Source: Linyphia triangularis
Taxonomy: Eukaryota > Arthropoda > Arachnida > Araneae > Linyphiidae
Assembly (NCBI GenBank): GCA_963978545.1
Contig: OZ021732.1
Span: 51,503,214-51,567,213, forward strand
Length of the DNA stretch: 64,000 bases
Reading direction: 5' to 3'
The number at the start of each line of letters is the position of its first letter. Within the stretch, counting starts at the first letter, position 1. A program made the position numbers and the translations under genes. Below are positions 1 through 10,735 of the stretch, in pieces. The notes beneath the pieces were generated by a model that worked only from the letters and a program-made list of their open reading frames with translations, ran no database searches and had not been told where the DNA came from.

Positions 1-125
1 AAATGACCAAATAACTAGATCTCTTAAAGGATCCGACTCAAAATTAAGATTCGTTCACCTATGTTTAGATTAGATGAGATGAGAACTTCCCAAAAAAAAG
101 GACGGTAATAAGCTAGTTAGTCTAG

Positions 126-386
126 CCAATAAAGCAAACAAAAAGAACCTGTGGTAGACATGCTCCGTCTACGGATGATGAAGAGGCAAGAGGGGATCCA
201 CTGGATGAGAGGGGTCCAGAACTCGGCTTGTTAAAAAATGTTCTTGGGAAACTAGGCGTTGAGACGTATCAGGAGAAGCTGAACGGGCTAAAGGCTCCTG
301 AGACACAGTCCGAGGCAGGGATATCCGGCTGTATTAATGGATCACCTGGTTATATTTCGTTGACTGCACGGCTGGAAGTATTCTGA
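126..386 (+). CDS. Unassigned open segment of 86 codons before the minisatellites
   Basis: I do not recognise this. The frame is open from just after a TAG at 123-125 to a TGA at 384-386, with no early ATG. It has a normal-looking mixed amino-acid composition, with blocks such as DDEEARGDPLDERGPELG and LLKNVLGKLGVETYQEKL, in DNA that is more GC-rich than the surroundings. It runs directly into the 27-bp minisatellite. It could be a fragment of a retroelement gag, since a Gypsy pol lies downstream on the same strand, or a host exon. No splice sites were convincing. Confidence 0.22.
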   Translation, partial: PIKQTKRTCGRHAPSTDDEEARGDPLDERGPELGLLKNVLGKLGVETYQEKLNGLKAPETQSEAGISGCINGSPGYISLTARLEVF

Positions 387-573
387 TGACGGCACGGGCT
401 GGATGTATTTCGATGACAGCGCGGGCTGGATGTAGTTTGATGACGGCACGGGCTGGATGTATTTCGATGACAGCGCGGGCTGGAAGTAGTTTGATGACGG
501 CACTGGCTGGATGTATTTCGATGACAGCGCGGGCTGGATGTAGTTTGATGACGGCACGGGCTGGATGTATCTT
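385..573 (+). repeat. 27-bp minisatellite, seven units in a 54-bp alternating pattern
   Basis: Seven 27-bp units begin with GATGAC at 385, 412, 439, 466, 493, 520 and 547. Units alternate between a GGCACGG and an AGCGCGG variant, giving a 54-bp higher-order period. Because 27 is divisible by three, several frames stay open across it, so the long frames here are products of the repeat and not evidence of genes. Confidence 0.9.
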
Positions 574-592
574 TATTCAATTTACCACCTCG

Positions 593-987
593 GGCAGGAC
601 ACGGAAAGGAAAGCTCCTCAAGACGCCACCGGCTGGAAGTATGTATGTAAGCCGGCAGGACACGAAAGGAAAGCTCTTCAAGACGCCACCGGCTGGAATT
701 ATGTATATGTAGGATGGCAGGTCACGGAAAAGGAAGCTCGGCTCTTCAGGACGCCACCGGCAGGAATTATTTATATGTAGGATGGCAGGTCACGGAAAAG
801 GATGCTCGGCTCTTCAGGACGCCACCGGCAGGAATTATTTATATGTAGGATGGCAGGTCACGGAAAAGGAAGCTCGGCTCTTCAGGACGCCACCGGCAGG
901 AATTATTTATATGTAGGATGGCAGGTCACGGAAAAGGATGCTCGGCTCTTCAGGACGCCACCGGCAGGAATTATTTATATGTAACAT
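593..987 (+). repeat. 61-68 bp minisatellite, six units
   Basis: Units start with GGCAG at 593, 654, 716, 784, 852 and 920. The first two are 61-62 bp and the last four exactly 68 bp, all sharing GACGCCACCGGC. The last unit passes into the ATGGCAG that opens the small frame at 986. The sequence is unrelated to the 27-bp array just upstream. Confidence 0.9.
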
Positions 988-1087
988 GGCAGAAAGTATT
1001 CAAGAGGATGTAGAACTATTTTCGCAGCGTCGAACAGATGGTGAGAATCTAACTCCGATCAAAATCGCCGAATTGGCGGACATTTAA
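986..1087 (+). CDS. Possible 33-codon frame directly after the minisatellite
   Basis: The frame begins with ATG at 986-988 inside what would be the next repeat unit. It encodes a short acidic peptide starting MAESIQEDVELFSQRR and ends at TAA 1085-1087. The composition looks coding rather than random, but nothing identifies it. It may be the start of a truncated gag. No function is proposed. Confidence 0.18.
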   Translation: MAESIQEDVELFSQRRTDGENLTPIKIAELADI

Positions 1088-1611
1088 GGCCATTCCAAGG
1101 CCCCTTCACAACATGGCGGCCCAGTGCCATTTTCTCGCCTCTTCTGCGAGCGTCCCATCACTTTTTCTCCCGCACGTAAAAACACCTCCTTCCACCACGA
1201 GAAAATCCAGACAGAATCAATGTCTCGAGACGCTTTGCAGCCCCGCATAACCTGTTGCACCAATCAGGGACGTCCACGTGGCCAAGACGACCGGAGAATT
1301 CGAAAATTCCCCTGCTTTTTTTTCTCAGAACTCGATGCAACTCCGTTGTGTGGGGTAACTAATCTAACTACAAGGGCAGATCGGGGGAAATATACGTAAA
1401 AAGGAACCAACCATTTCCCAAATCCTCTGGCCAAGCGTTATTTTTACATTTTTTTCGTAACTTGTATAATAAAAGAATCAATTCCACAAAACTTACATAC
1501 TTTCATGAATTAACTAGCCCCAGTTATATTAAATATAAATTTCAATACTAGTTTGTAAGGGATTAATTTAATATATATAAAACGTAATGAAGAAGCTTTG
1601 TTATTGATGTG
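1088..1611. other. GC-richer then AT-rich spacer, no gene seen
   Basis: Positions 1088-1400 are GC-richer than the rest of the window; 1410-1611 is AT-rich. I see no convincing gene, LTR or primer binding site here, although a 5' LTR would be expected upstream of the Gypsy coding region that follows. Confidence 0.5.
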
Positions 1612-2644
1612 AAATCATCACAACATAAATCCCCGTCCATTCGAAAATAAAAACAAAAATGGATATCGGAACAATAATCAAACACAAAGCGAAAATTTTC
1701 GAAGACTGAATAATAACAATTTCAGAGGTTACCACAATCAGAGATTCAATTCTAGAGGCGGAAATAATCATTTTCAACGGCAATTCAACTCAAACGAAAA
1801 TCCCGTTTGTAAAGTCGAAACGCAAAAACAAACTATTCCCGAAAGATTTTTAAATAAATTACAATACGAAAATATTCTTGTTCATGACACTGAAGTAAGT
1901 GCTTTGATTGATTCAGGAAGTGTTATCGTGTGTGTCAAATCTTCATGCGTACCGGAAAATACGAAGTATGACGGTAACATGATCTTAGAGGGTGCTTTCA
2001 TGGAACAAGAAGCAAAACTTGCTAAAATAAAATTATCTCTTCCAAAACACCCACAAAATTCTATAATCGTTACAGCAGCCGTCTGCGAAAATATAAGTAA
2101 AGATTTAATAATCCCACCTCAGATATATCAGAATCTTTATTCATATCAAGGACAATCTACAAACCCCCTTCCAATAACCGGAAGCAAGTTGTCTCGAAAT
2201 ATCGAAGAGAAAAAGAAAAAATATGTAAATCAAACTTTTTACGAAGATAAACTTCCACACATGCCAAAAAAATCTGATTACGTAACAACAGAAAATAAAA
2301 TTAAAAACGCACAAAATCTACATTCCAAATCTTCAGGAGAAGGAAACTATAACGATTCTAAATATAGACACCCACACATGTCTGCTGCTAACATTCCATC
2401 TTTGCAAAACGAAAAAAAAGGCCAGGAAAATACTCTTTTTAAATCTCAAGCAGTTGATCTTTTTGATCCCACTTTGAATTCCTGCGGAATGGATTCCGAA
2501 GACGAATTGCCGGCGCCAATGGATTGCTTCTACAAGAAATCTGTTTCGTCTATGACTAATACAGAAAAAAAACAAAAAAAAACTGCTGAATCGGAATATG
2601 ATCCTTTCGAAATAAAAAGCGCTCATAAAGAAAAAAAAGATTGA
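1612..2644 (+). CDS. Gypsy gag C-terminus plus aspartic protease (partial)
   Basis: The frame is open from after a TGA near 1610 to TGA 2642-2644. It begins with an Asn/Arg/Gly-rich stretch (NNNNFRGYHNQRFNSRGG) typical of nucleic-acid-binding Gag tails. About 100 codons in is ALIDSGSVIV, the aspartic-protease active site in DSG form rather than the commoner DTG. A Lys-rich acidic linker follows. The frame ends at an A-rich run, and the reverse transcriptase continues in another frame across that run, so the junction is either a slippage site or a mutation. There is no complete Gag and no clear zinc knuckle. Confidence 0.7.
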
Positions 2645-3554
2645 TGAGTTGGAAAAAATTTCGGATATTTATATATTTACAATTGGTGATGCGATTTATT
2701 CTGAAATTGTTCTTTCGCACATAACAAATATTTCTTATCGTAAGGAAGTCGAAGATATTATTAAATCTTATAAGCCAAATAAAATTAAGGATACTAATTT
2801 ACAAATGAAGATAATTCTTTCCGATGAAATACCGATATCTCATCGTCCACGACGTATGGTCGATTCTGAAAAGATTGAAGTTGACAAGCAGGTACATCAA
2901 TGGTTACGAGATGGTGTTATTTCGGAAGAAACATCCGATTATTCAGCACCGTTAGTTCTTGTTAAGAAACCAAATGGCAGCACCAGGATTTGCGTCGATT
3001 ATCGCCAGTTAAATAAAAAAACAATTAAAGAAAGGTTTCCACTACCGCTCATCGAAGATATTTTTAATAAATTACAAGGAGCTATGTTTTTCTCGAACGT
3101 AGATATGAAAAATGCATATTTTCACATCAAAGTGCATGCTGATAGTCGTAAATATACCAGTTTTGTTACACATAATAACCAGTATGTCTTTAATTTGGTA
3201 CCGTTCGGAATTACAAACGGACCCTCTGTCTTCCAAAAATTTATACAAATAGTGTTTAGAGAACTGTTAAACGAAGGAACTATTGTTATTTTCATGGACG
3301 ATATTTTAATCCATTCAATAACTGAAGCAGAAGGTATTGCTAAGCTCAAAAGAGTTTTTGAAGTCGCATCGAGTTATGGACTTCAGTTAAATTTTAAGAA
3401 GTGTAATTTCCTAAAACGGAAGATTAATTTTCTTGGTCATATCTTGGAGAAGGGTACGATTCGTCCCTCTACAGCTAAAACAAGCGCTGTTATAAATTTT
3501 CCAGAACCTAAAACACATTCAATCATTTTTAGGTTTAAGTGGCTATTTTCGTAA
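2640..3554 (+). CDS. Gypsy reverse transcriptase domain
   Basis: Ty3/Gypsy reverse transcriptase, which would copy element RNA into DNA inside virus-like particles. Visible landmarks in order are the KKPNGSTRICVDYRQLN block, the RFPLPLIEDIF block, NVDMKNAYFHIKV, LVPFGITNGPSVFQ, and the catalytic box IFMDDILIHS (FMDD in place of YMDD). The frame is open upstream of 2649 and overlaps the preceding frame across an A run. It ends at 3554 after a frameshift near 3510; the following domain continues in another frame. The element is therefore inactive as it stands. Confidence 0.85.
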   Translation: MDELEKISDIYIFTIGDAIYSEIVLSHITNISYRKEVEDIIKSYKPNKIKDTNLQMKIILSDEIPISHRPRRMVDSEKIEVDKQVHQWLRDGVISEETSDYSAPLVLVKKPNGSTRICVDYRQLNKKTIKERFPLPLIEDIFNKLQGAMFFSNVDMKNAYFHIKVHADSRKYTSFVTHNNQYVFNLVPFGITNGPSVFQKFIQIVFRELLNEGTIVIFMDDILIHSITEAEGIAKLKRVFEVASSYGLQLNFKKCNFLKRKINFLGHILEKGTIRPSTAKTSAVINFPEPKTHSIIFRFKWLFS

Positions 3555-5292
3555 ATTCATCAAGGATTATGCACTAATTGCAAGACCCTTGAGGGACCTG
3601 TTAAGAGATAAAGTTCCATTTCAATTTGGTCAGGATCAAAAACAGGCTTTCCTTACCTTAAAACAAGCCCTATCATCAGAACCTGTATTAAACCTTTATC
3701 AACAGGGATTCCCTTTACAAGTACATTGTGATGCTAGTTCTAAAGGGTTTGGAGCTATACTTTTTCAAAGCGATTCAGATAATAACATGCATCCAATACA
3801 TTTTATGAGTCGAAAAACATCTCCCCAAGAAGAAAAATATTTTAGTTACGAGTTAGAGGTATTAGCTATTGTTGAAGCTCTGAAAAAATTCAGACATTAC
3901 TTAATAGGAACTAAATTTCAAATCTATACAGATTGCCAAGCTTTTCAACAGACAATGTCAAAACGAGACTTGTCACCTAAAATAGCAAGATATACTCTTT
4001 TCTTAGAAGAATTTAACTATGAAATACTCCATAGGCCAGGTACACAAATGCGTCATGTAGATGCCCTCAGCCGTTATCCTGTCATGGTTTTGCAGCACAA
4101 CGCAATGACGCAGAAAATCAGAGAAGCACAAGCAAAAGACGAATTCACATCAAGTCTCAAACAATTACTTGAACAGTCAGCGACAACAGATTACATATTA
4201 CGAAATAACGTTCTTTACAAATTGGTAGATGACCAAGAACTGTTGATAATACCATTCGATATGCAAAATCAAATAGTGCAACTCGAACATTCTAAAGGTC
4301 ATTTCGGCATAAACAAGACAGAAATTCTCGTTAAACAACAATTTTATTTTCCTAACATACGAAAAGTAGTAGAAAACGTAATTTCAAATTGTGTACAATG
4401 CATACTATCATCTCGAAAATCGGGCAAACAAGAAGGGTTTTTACATCCCATTCCAAAAGGAGATGCGCCACTTGACACGTTTCATATTGATTTCTTGGGT
4501 CTTCTTACATCAACTAATAAGAATTATAAACACATATTTACTGTTGTAGATGTATTCACAAAATTTATTTGGATTTACCCCGTCAAATCGACTTCAACAT
4601 ATGACGCTCTTGAAAAATTAAAACAACAACAAACAACATTTGGAAATCCAAGACGTATAATTTCTGATAAAGTTTCAGCATTCACATCGAAAGAATTTCA
4701 AAAATATTGCCAAGACGAAAATATCACCATTACAACAGGTGTTTCCCGTGGAAATGGTCAAGCAGAAAATTTTTACGCGACATTAATCCCCGTCTTAACG
4801 AAGCTTTCTATTGAAGATCCAACTAAATGGTATAAACATGTATCTTCAGTTCAACGAATCATCAACAGTACTATTTCACTATCGACAAAATACACACCAT
4901 TCGAATTATTAACGGGAATAAAAATGAAAAATAAAGATGACCTTCACATTAAAGAAACACTTGAACAGGAACACATACAAACATTAATTCAAAACAAATC
5001 GCAAATAAGAGAATATGCTAAATCAAATATTTTAAAACTTCAAGAAAATAGTAAACAACATTATAATAAACACCGAAAAGAAGCTAAAATATACAACGTA
5101 GGTGATAACGTGGCAATAAAGCGAACACAATTTGGCGCAGGCCTGAAATTAAGACCCAGATTTTTTGGTCCTTATGAAGTCACGAAGGTAAGGCCAAACG
5201 ACAGGTATGATGTTGAGAAAACAGCGATTCATGACGGCCCGAACTTTACTTCAACTGCTGTTGATTTTATGAAGAATTGGGAAGGAACATAA
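3508..5292 (+). CDS. Gypsy RNase H and integrase
   Basis: The frame resumes at the FLGLSGYFRKF connection block, then RNase H with VHCDASSKGFGAIL, the SYELEVLAIVEAL Glu block, YTDCQAF and HVDALSR. Integrase follows with an HHCC zinc domain (HSKGHFG, then NCVQC). Its catalytic triad is Asp in FHIDFLGL, Asp in IISDKVSAF, and Glu in GNGQAENFYATL, so all three residues remain. The C-terminus ends with a GPYEVTKV-type module and TAA at 5290. This is 590 or so codons with no internal stop, so this half is better preserved than the 5' half. Confidence 0.88.
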   Translation, partial: LKHIQSFLGLSGYFRKFIKDYALIARPLRDLLRDKVPFQFGQDQKQAFLTLKQALSSEPVLNLYQQGFPLQVHCDASSKGFGAILFQSDSDNNMHPIHFMSRKTSPQEEKYFSYELEVLAIVEALKKFRHYLIGTKFQIYTDCQAFQQTMSKRDLSPKIARYTLFLEEFNYEILHRPGTQMRHVDALSRYPVMVLQHNAMTQKIREAQAKDEFTSSLKQLLEQSATTDYILRNNVLYKLVDDQELLIIPFDMQNQIVQLEHSKGHFGINKTEILVKQQFYFPNIRKVVENVISNCVQCILSSRKSGKQEGFLHPIPKGDAPLDTFHIDFLGLLTSTNKNYKHIFTVVDVFTKFIWIYPVKSTSTYDALEKLKQQQTTFGNPRRIISDKVSAFTSKEFQKYCQDENITITTGVSRGNGQAENFYATLIPVLTKLSIEDPTKWYKHVSSVQRIINSTISLSTKYTPFELLTGIKMKNKDDLHIKETLEQEHIQTLIQNKSQIREYAKSNILKLQENSKQHYNKHRKEAKIYNVGDNVAIKRTQFGAGLKLRPRFFGPYEVTKVRPNDRYDVEKTAIHDGPNFTSTAVDFMKNWEGT

Positions 5293-5636
5293 AAAACTTT
5301 TTGTGTTTTTTTTTAGTGACTTTTAAATCAACAAACTGTTGATTGTGATTTTTTTCCCCTCTTCAAGTTTTAGTGATCGTCAAGAACTTTTTATTGACAT
5401 TTTTCCTTTAATTTTCATTAGTCAAGAACATTTAAACATTGACAGTTTATTTTTTTAAAAAAATGTCCTGATGTCAAACAGAACAATTGTGAACTTTTAA
5501 ATTTTCAACTTTTCATCTTTCACAGTGTTGTGAAAAGTTGAGAAGACATTGTAAAATCTGTGTTATTTTTTTTCTCTTTTCTTTCTTTTTGATTTATTTT
5601 CAGATTCCACTGCAAATATTAGTTCGAGGTCGAACT
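5293..5636 (+). other. 3' untranslated part of the Gypsy element
   Basis: T-rich sequence with a recurring GTCAAGAAC motif (5399-5435 region) between the integrase stop and the LTR-like block. No open frame of note. Confidence 0.4.
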
Positions 5637-5880
5637 ATGTCCAGGATGCCCGAGTGACGTATAATACTCAATCAGTAAGCAGCAGCGCCACCCGTAGCGA
5701 CAGTGGCGCCACCGTGCTTTATAACAGCAGCGCAGATGCGGAGAACACATTCGGATTCGGACTCTAGAGGCTGCGAGGACCTCTTCGGATGCAGGCGAAA
5801 TCTTAATCAAGGCTTAACAGCCCTTGTACCTCTTATTCGTTCATTAAAAGAACGATGAAAAGCCAAACTGCCTCATTATT
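5637..5880 (+). repeat. Putative 3' LTR of the first Gypsy element
   Basis: A GC-richer block starting TGTCCAGGATGCCCGAGTGA, which resembles Gypsy LTR starts, lies 345 bp after the integrase stop and passes into AT-rich DNA near 5880. Without a second copy in the window, neither boundary can be fixed. Confidence 0.3.
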
Positions 5881-6570
5881 TACCAATTCATCCCCCTAGA
5901 CACCCCTAGCTAAAACATATATATATAAGTTTTATTTATTTTAAATTAAGTATGAAATCCTTGTTTCAGTAACTTCCAAATCAGAAGAAAAAGGAAAAAA
6001 TAATTTTCCATTTTTTGATATTTTAGTTTCAGTGTTAAAAAAGCTAATCGGTCTTTCATAATAAAGAAATATTTGAAGAAAGAATAAGTCAATAATATGA
6101 AATTACATTATCAAAAATCAAATATTTTGATAACAACAATGCAAAACAGAAGAAAGAAGATAGAATTAAAAAAAAAATAATAAAATATAAACACAAGCTT
6201 TTCAAAACTGTTCATTTCAGTTCTCAAATTATGAATTTTTTTTTTTCACTCATGAGACCTTACTCATGTCATGTCACAAATTTGGAAAATCGGTCTATAA
6301 GGATGACGTAAAAACTTAAAATAAATATTTTTAAAGGCAGGTTTCACTCGGAGAGTTTAAACATTTTGTGCATCTAATGTCTACATACATATAGCAATGT
6401 GTGTATGAACATTTTGGATTTTATTTAGAGATCTCAATTTTACTTTATTAAAATAATTCAAAGGTAAATATAGTGCTACAATAATTAATACAATTACTAA
6501 TTAACAATAATTAGCAATTGAAACAATCAGAGATGTTAAATTTTTTCCTAAGAATAAAGATAAAATATGT
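5881..6570. other. AT-rich DNA, no gene seen
   Basis: AT-rich intergenic sequence (or 3' UTR of the minus-strand gene) with no repeat or frame that I can support. The polyadenylation site of the gene at 6571 should lie here if that terminal exon is right. Confidence 0.4.
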
Positions 6571-6644
6571 TTACCACTCCCTGGGCAACACTTTGGTCAT
6601 TACTGGATTCCACTCTGAATTAATTTGGAGAAGGGATAAGTTAA
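6571..6644 (-). CDS. Probable last coding exon of the large host gene
   Basis: The acceptor is AATTCATCAG ending at 6645. The exon starts with the last two bases of a codon, matching the single base left by exon 8813-8983. It encodes 23 residues (NLSLLQINSEWNPVMTKV, then LPREW) and ends in TAA at 6571-6573. The phase match and prompt stop support it, but short terminal exons are easy to find by chance in AT-rich DNA. Confidence 0.42.
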
Positions 6645-8812
6645 CTGATGAATTTATTTTGTAGAGGCAGAACAACAGGCATATCATTAATTATTTTTAT
6701 ATGATTAGGTGTTGATATGACATTTTCTTTTACGCCTTGACAAAGTGAAAATAATAGACACAACCTTTATTATTATAGATAAAAGGAAGATGTAACACAG
6801 CTTTATTTTATAGAAAGAAAAAAAAGAATGTTACTTATTTTGAAAATGATCTGTTAACTTTGCCTGCTGATGCAAATTACACTTGCATACACATATATTG
6901 TAGTTCATTTAACAAGTTCAAATGCATATTCAAAACATTTGGTAATGTTGAAACAAAAGCCTTTGAATTAGATTGAACCATTGGGTGTTTCATTTATCAA
7001 GATAAAAAATAAATTGGGATATATATACTATCTGCTTTCTAAAAAGGTAAAAATTATCATTAGACAGGTGCTTGTATAAAGTGATTATTGCTGGCACTAA
7101 AGAAAATATCTTTATATAGGTTTATTACAATAGACAGTATCGTATACACAGGTTTTACAGTATTATATTTCTTCTACCCAATTGTAAATTTCAAATAAAG
7201 AAATTAATTCAAAGTGTTGCTTAGAACTTTTAAACATTTGCATATTTCATCTGAATTTCCCAGACATTTCACACATTTAAAAAAAAAAGTTAAATGTGAT
7301 TAAGTACATGCTGAGTGTTCTGTACCTGAATGTAATATGAATGAGTACTATTTCAGACATTGTACAGCTTCCAAGTGAAAAAAGCTGAACTTTATGCAAA
7401 AGCAATGTAAACCAGTAAAAATATAATGCAAAGGCAATGTAAAAACCACCAAAAATATAAAATTTTCAAAAAAATTAAAAAGTGAAACAGTTTTAACCAA
7501 TTATATTGACAAAAGGTGAATCTAATTGAATCCAGTTTAATTTTTAAGCTCATTCAAAGTATCAAAATTTTGGTGAAAAAAAAAAAAAAAGCAGGAATCA
7601 GTGCACCCACTGAACTGCAGCATGATCTTTTTTAACACTTAATTAAGAGATTGATGGGCACTTTATAAGAGATTATTTTCAATATTAAACAGATGAATCA
7701 AGAATCAAACCTGCTAGGCATGAATTCTAATCCAAGACTATACCAACTAAGTATGCCTAAGAGCAGAAAGTTAAAGTTGTTTTTGGATCACAGTTATTTA
7801 TAATGAGCTTGATTAACAAACATGTTTACATTATTTCTTTGAATCTAAGTTATATTGATGAACCAAAAGAATTTTCCTGAATAATACTTAATAAGATGGC
7901 TCTGTGGATAAAATTTACAACAACCTACACATGTGATGCATTTTTGAAATCCTTTTATCTCTACCTCTAATTATTTGTCAAACAGAGTATAAAAGAATAT
8001 TTTAAAAAGATTTTCTATTTGTCTTTGTGTGCCAAATTTTAATGAATTCTTATAACCAATTTCTGCACCAATCAATTTTTAATCATTTTGCATCAATCAA
8101 CTTTTAATATTTTGAACAGATTGACATACAATGAAGTAATTCAATAATTATTCTATTTTTTTAATATTTGGTGTAACGAACACTATCTGTATTTCATAAT
8201 TTCCTGACATTTAGGGTGAAAGATTTAGCAATGATCTACTTTGGGAAATTATTAATATTAGCAGAAAACTTCTTTTGAAATCAAGCCAGTAGTTTAAGAA
8301 TATTTTTAGTATACATATACACATATCTAAATATCTACAGCCATACACACAAGTCAATTTGATATCCTTCTTGTTAGAACTTGAATAGTCACTCTTTTAA
8401 GATATATTATTTTAAATATTCAAGATAAATTTCCTACATAAAAACATAAAAAAATTCAACAAAGGATGTAAATGGCTAAGCGTGAGATGATCTAGCAATA
8501 TTTATAATGTATGACAAAAAAAAAAGAACAAAAAAAAAAAGAGAGAGGGAGCTTTTTTAATGATAATATTAAAGTATAAGTTACTTTGCAATAATGAGCT
8601 TTAAATAAAGACTACAATTACAAACAAATAATTGTGATTTAAATGTAAAGTATAAAGAAAATATGCATAAGAATAAAACATTATGGGCTGCATTTTATAA
8701 TTCAAAAGTAAAAGATTTAGAACAATTAAAGTTTTTTCAAACAAACATACTAATACTTTTTACAACAGGCTACCTCAAGCAACATAAAAGTCAGTCATAA
8801 AAGAAAACTCAC
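6645..8812. other. Intron or flank with one dispersed repeat copy
   Basis: AT-rich. Positions about 7365-7545 are a diverged copy of a repeat that also occurs near 24240-24400 (shared TGTACAGCTTCCA / GGTACAGCTTCCA, GCAAAAGCAATG, and ATATTGACAAA..GGTGAAT). I see nothing else with coding or element structure. Confidence 0.5.
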
Positions 8813-8983
8813 CATATAAATTGCAAAATATATCAAAAGCATGTTCATTCAAAGTTTCACGGCCAAACTTATTTAGATTAGGTATAATGAAGTTGGTTAA
8901 TAAATTATCTTGAACCCAATCCCAGTCTTCATGTCGTGCTAAGATAACCAAAGCTGATGTCAAATAATAACTATTCCACGAGT
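8813..8983 (-). CDS. C-terminal domain exon of the large host gene
   Basis: The exon is 171 bp with acceptor TTTTATTTTAG before 8983 and a strong donor G|GTGAGT after 8813. It enters with two bases and leaves with one, exactly matching exon 18665-18850 upstream. It encodes 56 residues rich in helix formers, including SYYLTSALVILARHEDWDWV and NLLTNFIIPNLNKF. Its amphipathic helices look like the end of an alpha-solenoid. The composition and phase make it one of the firmer small exons. Confidence 0.72.
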
Positions 8984-9890
8984 CTAAAATAAAAAATAAA
9001 TTATGATAGATGTAACTTAACACAACAAAAGTTTAGGTAAAAAAAGTGTAAAGAGTAATCTTAGAATTTCGTATTTTTTTTTACGTAATGTAAAAGAAAC
9101 AAATTGAACTTATAAATAACATTTTAAATGTATTTTAGTAACTTGGCTTATCATAAAATTCAATAGAAGAATCTTAAAATATTTACATTCCTGTCTGACC
9201 ACCAGAAGAAAAGCGTTTATTTAGGTTGCTTTTACTGAGAATAACAAAACAAGTAGAAATAAACAGTTTGAGATTTATTGCAATCATAAGGGCTGGAAGA
9301 GTTGATAAAAGAGCCACTTTCACATGAACAAATATACGCCTGAAGTTTTTCTTGTGGATATTAGGCAGTAATAGTTATGATGTGAGAAGAAAAAAGAAGC
9401 AATTTAATTTTCAGTAAGAAATGAAAAATTAAGTTATTAGGCTTTGTGGATTTTAAGTAAAAATTATGCTCAAAAGTAAGGTTAAATGTTAATACATTGC
9501 ATTTTAGGTTGCAAGTCTTTTTGATGAAAATTTAACAAGTGTTAACAAAAGGTTTTAGATTATTTGAATCAAGAAGATCCTTAACAGTGGAGTGCTAATA
9601 CCAATGCAACAATAGGCCTTTCTCTATGTGTGACATCACATTTGGTTCTATGTTTGATTCATTAATAGATTAACTAATTTTGATGAAATACATAACAATA
9701 AATTTGTTTTAAATTTAATGGGCATTGTTAATGGGTATATTAATTGAAAGACAAATGACATAATAATTATATCATACAATTTTTCTATATGAAAAGTAAT
9801 CTTCCTCTTCACTTATATATTGAAAAATCTTTTTTGATTACAATTTTTATCTGTTTCTAAGAATAAGAACATTGTTTGAGTTCAATATGA
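8984..9890. other. Intronic AT-rich DNA, nothing recognised
   Basis: No frame, repeat pair or inverted termini that I can support between the exon and the hAT MITE that begins at 9891. Confidence 0.5.
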
Positions 9891-10287
9891 CAGCGATTCC
9901 CAATACACGGGCCACAAGTGGGCTGCGAGTAGCATGATACTGGGCCATAGAAGCTGGTCGAGAATCTAAGCCAAGATAAATATTATAGAATCTTCAGGGG
10001 TAGAGATGGGGAACAATTGAGTCACTCGATTGTCAGCAACATCAAATTATTCGATTGTATTCTTCGTTGGTGTAACAAGTGAATAATGAGTGAATTCAAT
10101 GGCATGGTTAAAACTATCCAGGTTGATAACGCAATCATGAAAAGTGCTTGGAAAGTACTTTAATTCTTTTCTCCTTCAAGATCAAGTGTACGAACCATGT
10201 GAAGAATGCACATGTTCTATTAATTAGTGGGTGTCCTTTTTTTACAAAACAGGTGGTCCGCACAACTAAAAAGGTTGGGAATCGCTG
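9891..10287. mobile_element. hAT-type MITE with perfect 8-bp target duplication
   Basis: The ends are CAGCGATTCCCAA and TTGGGAATCGCTG (inverted), flanked by identical 8-bp direct repeats CAATATGA at 9883-9890 and 10288-10295. The 8-bp duplication and the CAG..CTG ends indicate hAT. The 397-bp length and lack of coding sequence make it non-autonomous. Confidence 0.9.
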
Positions 10288-10351
10288 CAATATGATACAA
10301 GTACAATACGATCTGTTACACATATAAACATTCATAAAATGCTATAACATG

Positions 10352-10735
10352 ACAGGGTGGCCACAAAATTCAGGGAAAGAAGTACCTGATAATTTCCTGA
10401 CAGATTTAAAAAAAATTCCCTGATTTTAGGGCAAACTTTTTCTTCGAATTTCCTCAATTTTTTTAGGTTTTCCAGATGTCTAGACACCCTGATCAAATAG
10501 AACATGTATGCTAAAGAGATAATAAGCAAATTTTTTAAAAATAGCTTTGATGGTAATGAAAAGTTTAAATTATTTCGTAACATTAAACTTCTAACGATTA
10601 TCACCACAAATCTCAGGATAAATAGTGCCAAAATGTGGATGAACGTGCATTAAACAATACAAAATTTCCCAGATTTTTTCCAGAATCAGAGAGCTCCCTG
10701 ACATTTCCAGGTTTTCCCGGTTCTGTAGCCTGAGG
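10352..10735. mobile_element. Probable MITE with CAGGGTGGC-type ends
   Basis: The left end is CAGGGTGGCCACAAAATTC; the right end reads as a diverged inverted version (ACCGGGAAAACCTGG seen on the minus strand). A related sequence lies near 46014-46110, where the end is GACGCCACCCTG. Another CACCCTG lies at 10486-10492. The target duplication is not clear. Confidence 0.45.

Larger units (their letters stand above)
1612..5880 (+). mobile_element. Ty3/Gypsy LTR retrotransposon, 5' part lost and pol frameshifted
   Basis: The order is gag tail, aspartic protease, reverse transcriptase, RNase H, integrase, then an LTR-like block, which is the Ty3/Gypsy order. Only the 3' LTR-like sequence was found. 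No matching 5' LTR or primer site is visible in 1-1611, so the element is 5' truncated or rearranged. The coding region is broken into three frames. It is unrelated at sequence level to the second Gypsy element at 26.6-31.4 kb. Confidence 0.85.

Noticed and set aside
386..984. Open frames on both strands through the minisatellites
   Set aside because: Repeat periods of 27 bp, and repeats of 61-68 bp lacking stops, create such frames automatically; several overlap in different frames.
8775..8812. Reading the 8.8-9.0 kb frame through to its stop at 8775
   Set aside because: A strong GTGAGT donor at 8812 and the phase of the next exon make splicing more likely than termination.
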